Shown in pieces: positions 1 through 10,560 of a stretch of DNA of 64,000 nucleotides. The DNA is taken from assembly GCA_037953745.1 (NCBI GenBank), contig JBAKBP010003072.1, positions 1 through 64,000 of the forward strand, read 5' to 3'. Position 1 is the stretch's first letter. Every line of letters starts with the position of its first letter. Below the pieces are notes generated by a model. The model did no database searches, was not told where the DNA came from, and saw only the letters and a program-made list of their open reading frames with translations. The position numbers and the translations under genes are program-made. This DNA is from Lithodes maja (taxonomy: Eukaryota; Arthropoda; Malacostraca; Decapoda; Lithodidae).

Positions 1-764
1 ATACTACATCAATATGGTTTTGGTGTTCCGAATATATCTGTGATTAGACGACGATCTCCCAACTTGCTCGGGCAGCGTGGATTGTTGGCAAGATCACGGA
101 GATAGACGGTAAACCACGGTAATATTGGCAAGTGTGATGCCCCTTAATTAGTGTTTTGTTTTTCTGGAGTAATATGTATGTTCTTCCTCTTGCCTCCACC
201 CCTGTATGCCTTTCTTATTTAGGTACCCACTTTACAACGTGACCTATACAGCATTTACGTTCGCATCTAAGCAGGTCTCTTTGTTCAAACTGTTTATACA
301 TATATTAATTGACTTATACGTACCCCGTCTTTCGATGTATCTTATATCACTCCTTTATTCTTAAACCGATCTTTTCCCTCTTCTATCACTTTCATTTAAT
401 GTATTGATTATATCTTAATATCACCTAGCTCCGCTGCCTTGACATATTTATGTTTTTCTTCAACGTACATTACATATTTCTTGCCTTCCGATCATCACAC
501 TAGTTGTTCCCATTTATCCATTGGCACTGAACCAGATATTTTCTGTTGTATGGTATCCCCAGTCACATTTATCTCGTGTATATTCCTTACAGCCTATCGT
601 CTATTTACAATCCCCCTCTCTCTCTCTCTCTCTCTCTCTCTCCACATCTCAAGATCTCAGTCACGACTAGATATAGTTAATTACAGTCTACAATCACCTT
701 GGTTATGGCTCACTCTGTATACCTTATGAGATTCCATCATCATAGTCAAGTTGCCAAAATGTTG
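1..764. other. Intergenic DNA, no gene seen
   Basis: AT-rich sequence with no convincing coding frame. It contains a pure (CT)n microsatellite at about 616-642. The short frames here have no recognisable domain. The right edge abuts the inverted repeat of the transposon starting near 765. Confidence 0.6.
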
Positions 765-1103
765 ACCCTGCAATGTTAATTACTGTAAACTTTTTTTGAG
801 GAAATGTATTATATATGGTTAGGAGAGCAAAATTAGCTTGGTTGCTACTTGTGCAACCTTTAGCATTTCTCAGAATTAAAGATGGCGCCCTCTGCCATCT
901 TGAATTTCGGCCAGTTTTCACCTTTGGATCTTGATGACATAGAGGGTCGTGTAATACCTCTTTTTAGGGTTTTCAAGGACGGGAGTCCATTTCCGGGGTT
1001 AATTTGTGGATATAGGGTGAGTATCAAGGTCAAACCAGAGGTCAGAGATAAAATTTTGCCTAAAATCTGGAAAATCACCAATATTGACCGATTGTATGTG
1101 GTT
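765..1103. repeat. Left terminal inverted repeat
   Basis: About 330 bp that match the reverse complement of 5060-5388 with scattered substitutions and small indels. It includes subterminal AAGATGGCGCC and its inverted partner CCATCTTGAA. A frame at 882-1133 runs through it, but its complement recurs in the right repeat, so I treat it as non-coding. Confidence 0.85.
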
Positions 1104-1424
1104 CATTGTCTTTCTATTCCAGCATTTTACTAGGTTGGGTAGGTAGGTAGATATAATATGTTTGCTATGTCTACATGTAGGTATATCCCGGGAATCATTA
1201 TATATTTTGTATTAAATTTTGTTTAGCAGGTTGAGCAATGGGTCAGAGTTCATTGAACACCAATATTCACCATGCATGCACTCCCCACGCTGTGCGATCA
1301 GTGGTTTAACAACTTTTCTTCTCATTTCAGATTGTGACAAACCAGTGTAATCAGCATTGATACCCCCCAGGCTGTCACACTCATCAGTCTGCTGGAGGGG
1401 AGAAGTGCCTGTTTAGTCCATGTA

Positions 1425-4400
1425 ATGCCAGTGGAGCGCTGCAAACATTCAAGACCGTCGCCTGTGCAGAAGATCATCGCTACAAGCAAAGTGAAACAGG
1501 ATGAACTGTACAGAACTCTCTCTGGAAGTAATATTCTAGCTCACAAGTCATGTTACTGTAGCTATGCTTCGAGAAGTAGAAACAATGATCAGCCGAAGAG
1601 AAAGTCTACACTTATTGACAATGGTGTTTCCAAAAGATTGTTGAAGTCTCAATGTAGTGACTTTGTTTTCAAGCGAGACTGTTTGCTGTGTGGGAAAGAG
1701 TGTAAGCCGAAAGACAGCAAGAACCCACACAGCTGGGTGCAGGTCAGACAGTGTAAAACTGTAGATAGAAGTGGTGATATCACGTTCAAGCAACACTTGG
1801 AGGACATCTGTGATGAGAGACAGGACCAGTGGGCTAATGAGGTAGTTGTTCGACTCAGTGGGGTCATTGATCTGCATGCTTCTGATGCACAATACCATGT
1901 CTGCTGTTATGATAAATTTCGAGTTGTCCCAATGTCCTGCCCCTCCATGACGGCACCTGCGGAAGAGGCGCTGAGGTCCGTGGTCATGACGATGGCTGAA
2001 AATATGACAGAGACGTGGACGACAGCGGAGCTGTACTCCATGTACATCGCTGCTTCGGGCACTGTGACAAGAAGACAGTTTGTGTCCAACATCACAGATT
2101 ACTTCGGCGCCAAGCTGCTTGTACTCCACATCGAGGGTTGTGAAAACGTAGTTGGATTTAAAGCCAGCATCGGACAGTTTATCAAAATTGCCAAGAAAAG
2201 CAGCAGCGACGATGACGAGCTGGAGAAGATGGTGAGGAAGATTCGTGGCGAGGTCAGGGCGACACATAGGCCTGGAGACTACAACCTCAGTGACTATGTT
2301 CGTCACAAGATCATTGAAAACACCAGTGCTACTCTTCTTAACACCTTACGAGCGGCCTATGCGGTTTATTTATATGTACCGCCCAGCGGGGTGTTTTTAG
2401 CCAAAATAGGGCTGTTTACGTGATCATTTTCATGCCTAAATAAGACCCAGAACGTAAAACAAGTATCTATCCCTGAAAGGGCATAAACAGAGCTTTCGAA
2501 TGACACCATAACGATCCTTTTATGATGGCTAGTTTTCTTGCAATAACCGTGCAATGCGAGTGCAAAAAGCATGTAATTAGACACTTTCCCCATACAATTC
2601 CGTATATAGCGAGTGAGAGAGGGAGGGAGGAGGTGGGATTCGTGTCAGTAGGTTCGCCGCGGTGGTCTGGAGCAGTCATACGCTCGCTACTCTCCTGCCA
2701 CCACTTGTCTCTCTCTCTCAGCCACATTACGTGCTGAAATTGCCACACGATATATGTCGAGCACCGCCACATAGTCCAGCTTTATTTAACTCGACTTATG
2801 TTGCTCGCTGCTAATTAAGGGTTAAACTAGTATCTAGCCTTGTATCTGGAGGCAACATCACAAAGCCATCCCTGACCCTAGCTCAGTACATTCAACAGCA
2901 CATTTGCGGTGCCGGCAGAAACCAGACTACACTCGGGCTCGCTGTGAAACTACATCACAAGCATGGTAGTTCAGAGCTCATCAAGACTCTCAATGAGCAT
3001 GGTATCACAAGCACATATGATGAAGTGCTGTGCTTCCGCAAGTCAGTGGCCAAGTTCGTGATGGACAACAAATCAGATTACCACAAGAAACTTGGCTTAA
3101 GCACAGAGATCGGCCCTATCTTCAGCTGGGCTGACAACTACGATTTGTACATTGCGATCCCAAATGGAATGAAGAGCACCCACGCCATGGTCATGGAGTT
3201 CACCCAGCATCCTGCTGGTATCATCAACACAGGAAACATTGGCGTGATGCAGCTGACTATTCCTCGACTCAAGAAACATGACATGTCCTCTGTGCGATTC
3301 ACCCACCAGAGTATACAGCTGGAGCACTATAAGGGGCCTTCCAAGGTGAATCTACCCCTGCTTCCGATGAAAGCTCTGTCCGCTGAAGAGTTGCAGGTTC
3401 AGTCTGCATCAGTCATGTTCAGTCAGGAGCGAGATGCGTCATGGTTGTCACAAGTCCACGGGAACGATAAGCCAGTTGAGTGGGCAGGCTTCAATGCTCA
3501 GCAAGACCGATTGGTGGCAGGTTCTGCCCAGAAGCCCAAGACACTGGTCATGTTCGGACCGATGATCGACTCACCGCCTGCTCACCCCGACACTGTAATA
3601 ACTACACTTGTGTATCTTGAGAGGACTCTCAATAGTTTTGGGATGCAGTACACTCACCTTACAGTTGACCTCCAACTGTAGCAGACTGCATGCCTAGTTC
3701 AATGGAACGACCCTCTGCGCTGGACCGGCGTCATACTTCACCCAGGTATGATGCACACTCTCATGAGTTTCCTGGGCTGTATAGGAAAACTGATGAAGGC
3801 ATCTGGTGTGGACATTCTCATCAGTGCAGCATTTGCTGGCATCACCAGCATTGTCAACGGAAAGGCCTGGACCAATGCTCTACGGGCATACCGTCTCATC
3901 ATTGCCGTGTTGCTGCAGAATTTCTTCTCGAATGGCGCCAAGACTTATGAGGAGCAGAGTGTCTACCTGGAGTCAGTCAGACAACACCCGACTGGGAGGC
4001 TATGGGTGGACTGCCTTGTCAAACCGACATTGTTGTCGCTTATGTTCCTGCACGGAGAGAGGAACGGTGAATTCCTACTCCAACAGCACTGTCTCAAGGA
4101 GATGCTGCCATACTTCTTCGCAGCAGGTCATCAGAACTATGCCCGCTATCTGAGCTGGTATGTGCGACAGATGGAGAACCTTCTCCAGCATGCCAAAGAG
4201 GACCTACTGGCAGTACTTGGTGTACTGGACATCGAGGATGCGAGTTTCCGCCAAATTGAAATGGAAAAATGGAATGGGGATGTCTTGGACATCAACGAAA
4301 CTGTTTGGCGGTTAGGCCCGAGAAAGTGCAGCCAACTTCTTGGTGTCCATGCACTGTCAGGCTGCGATACAGTATCATACCCCTTTGGAAAGGGAAAGCT

Positions 4401-4983
4401 GTCAGCACTCAAACTCATAGAGATAGATATATCAGGTTTTGATGAAGTGCTCGGACAGCCAAGCGTGACCCACACTCAGTTGCAGGAGACAGCATGCACC
4501 TTCTTCTTACCACTCTACGGACAGAAGAGCTGTACAACAATGAATGACACATGTGCTCACTTCTACCGTGCCCGTAAGAAGCCTCCAGCACTGAAGAAAC
4601 TGCCACCGACTGATGCGAACCTGCAGCTGCACGTGCTCCGAGCTCATCTTCAGATGCTACTGTGGAAGGCAGCGGACCAACGTGATCAACCTGTAGAAGC
4701 TAGAAATATTGCCAACTTTGGTTGGAACATCGAAAGCTCCACCATCACACCGGCCGTCTCAACAGCGCCAGTTGCTCCCCAAGCACTCCTGGATGTAGTT
4801 AGCTGTAGCTGCACTGCAGAGGGCAAGGCTTTCAGTGGCACACAATGCAGCTGCAGCAGTGCAGGCCTTTCATGCACGGACTACTGTAAGTGCGAGGGAG
4901 GAGACATTTGCTGTAGTCCTTTCACCAGGAAGCACATGGATATAGAAGACAAAGAAGGGGAGCTAGATGTGGATAATGAATAA
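1425..4983 (+). pseudogene. Academ-like transposase pseudogene, nuclease section deleted
   Basis: The frame runs through three open blocks. Block 1 (1425-2340) is Cys/His-rich, with CLLCGKEC near residue 86 and a DLHASDAQYHVCCYDKF motif typical of the N-terminus of this family. Block 2 (2826-3678) has ADNYDLYIAIPNG followed by STHAM, where related proteins have ADNVDHN and a downstream H-x-M. Block 3 (3682-4983) has HPGMMHTLMSFLGCIG, EMLPYFFAAGHQNYARY, HALSGCDTVS and a CxC...CxxxC tail. Blocks 1 and 2 are separated by a TTAA-bounded insertion, and blocks 2 and 3 by one in-frame TAG at 3679-3681. Near 4215-4235 the frame passes from the FAAGH section to the section just before GCDTVS. Relatives have a long nuclease domain with HEEADTRI and TDVVV motifs there, so I infer an internal deletion. 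The first aspartate of ADNYD may be a catalytic acid (inference). An upstream exon is possible, since a good 3' splice site lies at about 1330. Confidence 0.75.
2338..2825. mobile_element. 484-bp TTAA-flanked non-autonomous insertion
   Basis: The insertion is bounded by TTAA at 2338-2341 and TTAA at 2822-2825. Removing one TTAA plus the insert (484 bp) brings the upstream frame exactly into phase with the downstream frame and gives a continuous family-like sequence. The internal ends are weakly inverted-repeat-like (left CACCTTACGAGC; right end, complemented, CCCTTAATTAGC). There is no coding frame. TTAA target choice fits a piggyBac- or Kolobok-type non-autonomous element; which one is not decided. 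Confidence 0.7.
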
Positions 4984-5059
4984 ACAAACATATGATTCAC
5001 TTCTTTTATATATATATATATTTGCATATTGTAGTGGCTGACAAATAAATTCATATTCA

Positions 5060-5388
5060 AACCACATAAATGTGATTTTTCCAGATTTTAGGCAAAATTT
5101 GATCTTTGACCTCTGGTTTGACCTTAATACTCACCCTATATCCACAAATTAACCCCAGAAATGGACTCCCCGTCCTGGAAAATCCCTAAAAAGAGGTATT
5201 ACACGACCCTCTATGTCATCAAGATCAAAAGTTGAAAATTGGCCAAAATTCAAGATGTCGGAGGGCGCCATCTTGAATTCTGAGAAATGCTAAAGGTTGC
5301 ACAAGTAGCAACCAAGCTAATTTTGCTCTCCTAGCCATATATAATACATTTCCACAAAAAAAGTTTACAGTAATTAACATTGCAGGGT
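5060..5388. repeat. Right terminal inverted repeat
   Basis: Reverse complement of 765-1103, with about 90% identity by eye. It carries the CAAGATGTCGG...GGCGCCATCTTGAA pair. About 150 bp of unassigned sequence separate it from the Gypsy element that starts at 5538. Confidence 0.85.
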
Positions 5389-5537
5389 TTACTATAGGAA
5401 GTATAGGGGCGGCAACTAGACTATCAGGATCGTAAGGACTTTAACACTTTCACAACTACGTTATATTTTCTCCTGGTAATCTGTATCTGCTCCTTGGCCT
5501 AAATTAACCGCACACTCTTACCATATTTAATGGCACT

Positions 5538-6326
5538 TGTTACGACTGAGGTTTAAATATATCAGGGCTCTTATTCATTGGACTAGTAGTGGCATAAATG
5601 CTACAACGGAAAGCGCTAGATCCAACCTCTGATGTATATTCCCAGTGAACAAAGAACACAAATACTCTACAGAGTTCTATATGCAATAATAGGCTATCAA
5701 ACACTCAATAAATGTGCGTCTACTCTAGGCTTAATGTTATGTGAAAACAGCCTATTACTACCTATAACCGAAGGTGCTTGGTTATGGTATGCAAAGTAAG
5801 GTGGTAAGAGAAGTTACAGCTTACGTTACTGTAATCAATAAATGTCAGGCACTCCTGCATGAAAGAAAGTGCACTAAAGTCCTTCAACACTAACAAGGAA
5901 TCTTCTTTAAATGTTAGATGCTATAAAGATGCTCGTATCGGAAATGGAACCCAAAAAGGCAGGCAGCGGAACAATGCTCGTGCAGGCTATGCACACAAAA
6001 AGGCAGAATATATAATGCCGTCAGAGCCAAGAATATCCTAAACACTACAACAATAATAATAATCGCCACGACAATGCAGTATTCCTATCAACAAAAAGAG
6101 CCTAAGTCGTTTGTGTCTCAATACATCAAACTAGGCTGCGAAATCCTTGTGTAATCATAAACGGGTATACATAAAAAGAGTAATTGGTTTAATATACTTA
6201 ATGTCTACTGTGACTGATAAAGTCTAGCTAGAGTCAATGATACGAGATACTGGTGCGCATGGCATGCCGCATAGCCTAGTGCAAATCTCAAGTCTGTGCG
6301 TCAAATATTACATGGTTAACGTCACA
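5538..6326 (-). repeat. 3' LTR (short, internally deleted)
   Basis: Nearly identical to the first ~770 bp of the other LTR, then jumps to the terminal GGTTAACGTCACA. It therefore lacks about 1 kb present in the other copy (about 11332-12335). LTRs are identical at insertion, so this is most simply a later deletion. Confidence 0.9.
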
Positions 6327-6345
6327 CCCCCCCCAAGATTTTTCT
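6327..6345 (-). promoter_or_regulatory. Polypurine tract of the Gypsy element
   Basis: On the minus strand, a purine-rich run ending in eight G residues lies directly against the LTR start TGTGACGTTAACC. This is the expected plus-strand primer position and confirms the minus orientation. Confidence 0.85.
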
Positions 6346-6803
6346 CAGAGGCCCCAAGGCTCACAAAAATCTGATGGTTAGAACCCATGCTATATCTCCA
6401 CTTCCCATCACCCAGCGGCAGTAAAATATCTGGCACAGTTCTTCAACAAAACATTTTTCAAAATTATAACCCTCCCCAACACAATAGGTTAAATTATATG
6501 TAGTTATGCTCCTCAAGAGCGAGCTTCTCTAGCCCAGCATTCTGAGAGGAGTGCAACTCAGAATTACTGCTATAACATACTGAAAAAATTCAACTATCAA
6601 AGAAAGAGTTTTTTATTTGATTTTTATGTTTTTTTAATTTGTTTATTTTGGCTGCACTATAGGGGCAAGCCTAGTTTTTTCTTCTATACCAAACGCTCAA
6701 CTCCTGCTTTACGACCCAGTACGCTGGGCTACAACCGCGAGCCAACAAGCACCAAGCGCAAGATACTATTCAAACTAAAGCAGGAGGCTACCCGTGTGTC
6801 AAT

Positions 6804-9482
6804 CTACCCAGGATCATATACCCTTGAACGACCATCTGCAACCACGTTGTCACAACCGGCAATATGGCGTATGTCCAGGTTATATACCAGTAACCTTAGT
6901 GACCACCTGGTCAGCCTCATATTCCGATTGTGAAACTGGTCCAAGAACTTGAGAGGGTGATGATCTGGGTAAACTACAACGACCGAACCATAGGCTGGAA
7001 CATAGGCCTCGAAATGCCCCAGCGCAAGCACAACCTCCAGCAGCTCCTCCTCGACAACAGAGCAGCTCCCCTAGGCCGAATTGTACTTCTCCGAGCAGAA
7101 ACTAACAGGATGCTCCAGCCCATCATCGTCCTTTTCCACAAGGACTGCACCAGCCCCCACACCACTAGCCTCCGTTGCTAGTTGGAAAGGTAGGCTAAAG
7201 TCAGGGGCCCTGAGGATCGGGTGAGTGCACAACAGGTGTTTTACTTCTCTAAACACCTTCTCACACTCAGGCGCCCATTTGAACTTCTTATCCTTCCAGT
7301 TATCCTCCACCTGAGCTTGACTGTCCCGTTCTCCTTCTCCACCTTGACTGCTAAACGTCATCACAGGCACAGTGAGAGGCTCAGGGGGGTGCCTCCCATA
7401 CTCCTTCATGGGATTAACATGACATAACTGATTGCACTTCCGTCTGTCTGGAGTGGTTACCAAGTAATCCAGATCTGATAGCTCCTCAACCACCCTATAA
7501 GGACCAGCGTACTTCGCGGATAAGGGGTGACCTACAAGGGGCAGTAGAAACAACACCTCCTGACCCACGTGCAACTCCCTGAATTCAACCTTGAGGTCGT
7601 ACCTGTCCTTCCTGAGGGCCTGAGAGCTAGTCAAATTACGGCCAGCCAACTCCAGACTGCGCAACATCCGTTCTCGACTGTTGAGGACACACTTGAGCAT
7701 AGAACAAGGTTTTTCTGCGCCCTCCCATACTTCTTCAACCATATGGAGAGGCCCTCTGACACGGTGTCCAAAGACGAGCTCATTAGGGCTGAATCCCAAA
7801 CTCTCCCCAGGTACCTCCCGCACAGCAAACAAAACACATGGCAGGCCAAGATCCCAATCCTTCCCACTCTCAAAGCAACAACAACGAAGCACAGATTTCA
7901 AGGCTGAGTGCCATCGCTCTAACACACCCTGGCTCTCCGGATGATACGCAGATGACACAACCCCAACAATCTCATGCTGCGGCATTGCTTGAACAAAGAG
8001 GCTAGAAGTGAAGTTGGGTCCCTGGACTGACTGAATCCCCTGCGGGTAACCATACCGGGAAAAATACACTAGCAAGCTTCGGACCACCGTCTTCGCCGAC
8101 CCATTTCTCATAGGGTACGCGTCAGGGTACCTTGTTGCTACATCTCTCGACTGTGCATCACTGTCCTCCTTCAACTCTTTCGTCTTTTTAAGCCCATCCT
8201 CTGCCCCTTCAGGAACAGTTACTGGGTCTTCTCCAGACTCGAAATGTGGTCCTAATAATGAGTCCCCGAGAAGGTCCGTTGACACTAAACTCTCAACCGC
8301 ATCAACTTTCAACCCCTTCTCGGTACCCTTCCTCCGCTGATCTAAAGATTGTTGACCAGAATGTGACTCCCTGGATGCAGGATCTCCGGTGACAACACAC
8401 GCCATAGGCTGCACCGGACACTTCTCAACCCACTCCTGCTCCCTACTCACGTCGGCCGGCTTCTCGGCAACGACCAAGGGTGGAGCCTCAGAAGTAGGTC
8501 CCGCAAAGTCGTTGCCGAGAAGCAGGTCGACGCCCCCAACAGGTAACTTCACAATTCCTACATCCAGGTCCCGAGTCACACCATCAACTACCACCTTCAT
8601 TCTTACAAGCGGGTATGACCTTGTCGCATTAACTCCCTGAACCACAACCACCCGCGCCGTATTGACAGGTTTACCAGTGAAATTTCTCAACAGTGTTTGC
8701 GATGCCCCAGTGTCACGCAAAATTCTCACCTCATGTCTTCTACCCCCCCACTCCACACAACCGAGTCCCCTGTGGTCACTAAAGGCATCACGGACAGGGA
8801 ATAAGCCTTCCGGATCCTTCTGCACTGGCAGTGTATTTACCTCGGAAGAAATGCCTCTAACAAACTCCGATGTCCTCTTGAACACTCCAATGCCGCGAGC
8901 AAAAGACACGGCTGCCGGAGGAGGTCGACTAGGGCACTCATTTGCCTTATGACCCTCCTGGTGGCAACTAAAACACATAAATTTCGGTTTCGGCTTATAC
9001 TGTGATGTAAAAGGCCCCTGACTTTTCACATACGGTGTGGTGTAAGGTTTGGATTCAGTTTTAGTTTCATGGCTCTTCTGTTTAAATGTGTCATTGTTAC
9101 GGGGAGGGGGAGGATAACGGTCCTTAGCACTTACATCGTACTTCTGTGAGGACCCGCAACCCCGAATCAACGACAGCCGTCGATCATCCATTTCTGCTGC
9201 TTCGACTAGAGTTCTTGGGTTTTTCTCCTTCAAGTTCAAAGTTAGATCACCGCCCGTGCTCTTAAAGAACTGCTCCAACATCATTAACTGCTTAATTTCA
9301 TCAAATGTTGTGACCTTCTCAGATCGGAGCCAGTTCCCCATAGCATCGGGCAAGTCCCGGGCGTGTTCCAAAAAGGTGCTATCTCTTCCCTTAGTTACAC
9401 CCGGAACTTCAAACGGTACGTTTCTGGTTGCAGTTCGTAAGCCCTCAGGACAGCCTCCTTGAGATCCTCGGACACAATACAT
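6804..9482 (-). pseudogene. pol: Gypsy gag C-terminus/protease/integrase/RNase H polyprotein, rearranged
   Basis: Domains in reading order: the C-terminal part of a SCAN-like gag domain (residues ~30-110), a zinc knuckle CFSCHQEGHKANECP (~190-205), a retropepsin with DTGASQTLL (~255), a long linker, the second half of an integrase core (ATRYPDAYPMR, QSVQGPNF, AYHPESQGVLERWH), the integrase C-terminal segment ending NQLCHVNPMKEYG, and finally RT-connection/RNase H (FKWAPECEKVFREVK, FQLATEASGVGAG). RNase H continues after an in-frame TAG at 7071-7073 to 6804 (DHHPLKFL...GCDNVVADGRSR). The N-terminal part of integrase and all RT motifs are missing. The integrase QSDQG aspartate is V, and the RNase H DAS aspartate is E. 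In Gypsy elements RNase H normally precedes integrase, so the order here implies recombination. The product would not be active. Confidence 0.85.
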
Positions 9483-10342
9483 AACTCCAAAGGTAACGCA
9501 TCGTAGGCTTTAAGACCCTTGCCTATTAATCTAGAGGATACAAGTGCTGCCCATTTATTCTCTGGCCACTGGTGTTCCTGGCACTTCTTCTCAAAGCGTG
9601 TGAAAAATTCTGTTACACCACTCTCATCAAACACCGGAACCAGTTTCAATAAGTGCGAGAGAGACTGCTCATGAACACGGTTACCAGCCCCAAGTCGCTG
9701 TCCCGTTGCCTCTACTCGCGACTTCTCTACGTCCATGTCGGCACAGTACCTAGTCGACTCTAAATCAGCTCGGATTTTTGCTAGCTCTATGTGCTGAGAC
9801 TGCTGACTGATAGTTTTTCTCTCTTCTATCTTGGCTAATTCTATTTGCTGCTGGATCTTAGCTAATTCGAGCTGAAGCAATAATTCTGGAGTTAACCCTT
9901 GAGGAGGTGAAGGTGCTACAATGTTTGAAATTATCGGTGGTCCCCCCAGGGGCAACCCACCCTGCCAATCACCACCCAACTGTGGAAGCGTACCCGGGGT
10001 CGGCAAACCACTGGGATGGCTGGGAGTCGAGTGTAGGGGAAGCATGGCCGAAGGGCTCTGAGCACTCAACCCATCTCGCTCACCATTCACCCTGCCCAGT
10101 ACACACGTTATCAAGTTATCCCTGGTCATGCTGCTAGTAACCGCATGACCGATAGCTGTGGCCAGGCATTGAAGACCGTACCGATTCACACCCTCCAACC
10201 GCTCGGCAGTAACAGGCCATTGCAAAAATATCCTAGCATCCTCCTCACAGTTCACCTGATTAACCATATCATCATACTGCTGTTCCTCAGTTTCGACATT
10301 ACGTACTGTGTCTCCATTCTCCTCTGATCCGGTATAAGACAT
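9395..10342 (-). CDS. gag: Gypsy Gag, N-terminal part
   Basis: The start is the ATG at 10342, about 200 nt downstream of the primer-binding site; the in-frame codon further upstream is only TTG. The N-terminus is acidic. Next comes a Pro/Gly-rich stretch and a Gln/Lys-rich helical region with repeated ELAKI heptad-like units, then a SCAN-like capsid segment (FFTRFEKKCQEHQWPENKW, VLRAYELQPETYRLKFR). The frame ends at a stop just after KFR, while the adjacent frame (9482 downwards) carries the rest of the same domain (STFLEHARDLPDAMGNWL). The break near 9398 is therefore more likely a small indel inside gag than a programmed frameshift. The protein would form the retrotransposon capsid; the homology call rests on family knowledge. 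Confidence 0.75.
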   Translation of the reverse strand: MSYTGSEENGDTVRNVETEEQQYDDMVNQVNCEEDARIFLQWPVTAERLEGVNRYGLQCLATAIGHAVTSSMTRDNLITCVLGRVNGERDGLSAQSPSAMLPLHSTPSHPSGLPTPGTLPQLGGDWQGGLPLGGPPIISNIVAPSPPQGLTPELLLQLELAKIQQQIELAKIEERKTISQQSQHIELAKIRADLESTRYCADMDVEKSRVEATGQRLGAGNRVHEQSLSHLLKLVPVFDESGVTEFFTRFEKKCQEHQWPENKWAALVSSRLIGKGLKAYDALPLELCIVSEDLKEAVLRAYELQPETYRLKFRV

Positions 10343-10541
10343 GATGCTCACAAAAATTTCCCACCTCAATATTCAGAAAAGAAGTACCCCAAACTCTTAT
10401 ACCTCAATATACACACAAAAATTCTCGGAAATACTCAAGGGCTATACTATGTTGCAAAACAAAATTATTCTTGCTGATCCCCGCAAAATATTCCCCAAAA
10501 CAACAAATGTTCCCGGCTTAATAAATGTAGGTTCACCAAAT

Positions 10542-10558
10542 CCTAGGTAAGGTCGCCA
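10542..10558 (-). other. Primer-binding site of the Gypsy element
   Basis: On the minus strand TGGCGACCTTACCTAGG begins two bases after the LTR. The TGG start is complementary to a tRNA CCA end. The first eight bases look like the tRNA-Arg type site of mdg1/412-like elements; that assignment is from memory. Confidence 0.7.
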
Positions 10559-10560
10559 TT

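Larger units (their letters stand above)
765..5388 (+). mobile_element. TIR DNA transposon encoding an Academ-like transposase (degenerate)
   Basis: Two long inverted repeats (765-1103 and 5060-5388) bracket about 3.5 kb holding a single broken coding frame (1425-4983). The outermost matching bases on each side are ACCCTGCAATGTT and its complement. I could not find a matching target-site duplication, so the exact ends are uncertain by several bases. From memory of the families, the protein type (Cys/His N-terminus, ADN-x-D motif, GCDTVS motif, Cys-rich tail) resembles Academ-superfamily elements, which pair a transposase with an XPG-type nuclease. Here the nuclease section is missing. The copy is non-functional because of an insertion, a stop codon and the apparent deletion. 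Confidence 0.8.

Noticed and set aside
1..60. Possible relation of the first bases (ATGGTTTTGGTGTTCCGAAT) to the hairpin region at 12650
   Set aside because: Only about 15 of 22 bases agree and there is no extended match, so chance similarity is likely.
882..1133. 83-codon plus-strand frame (MAPSAILNFGQF...)
   Set aside because: It lies wholly in a terminal inverted repeat whose other copy carries a disrupted complement. Probably non-coding.
5859..6041. 60-codon frame also present at 10882-11064
   Set aside because: It sits in the two LTR copies of the Gypsy element, antisense to its transcription, and has no recognisable domain.
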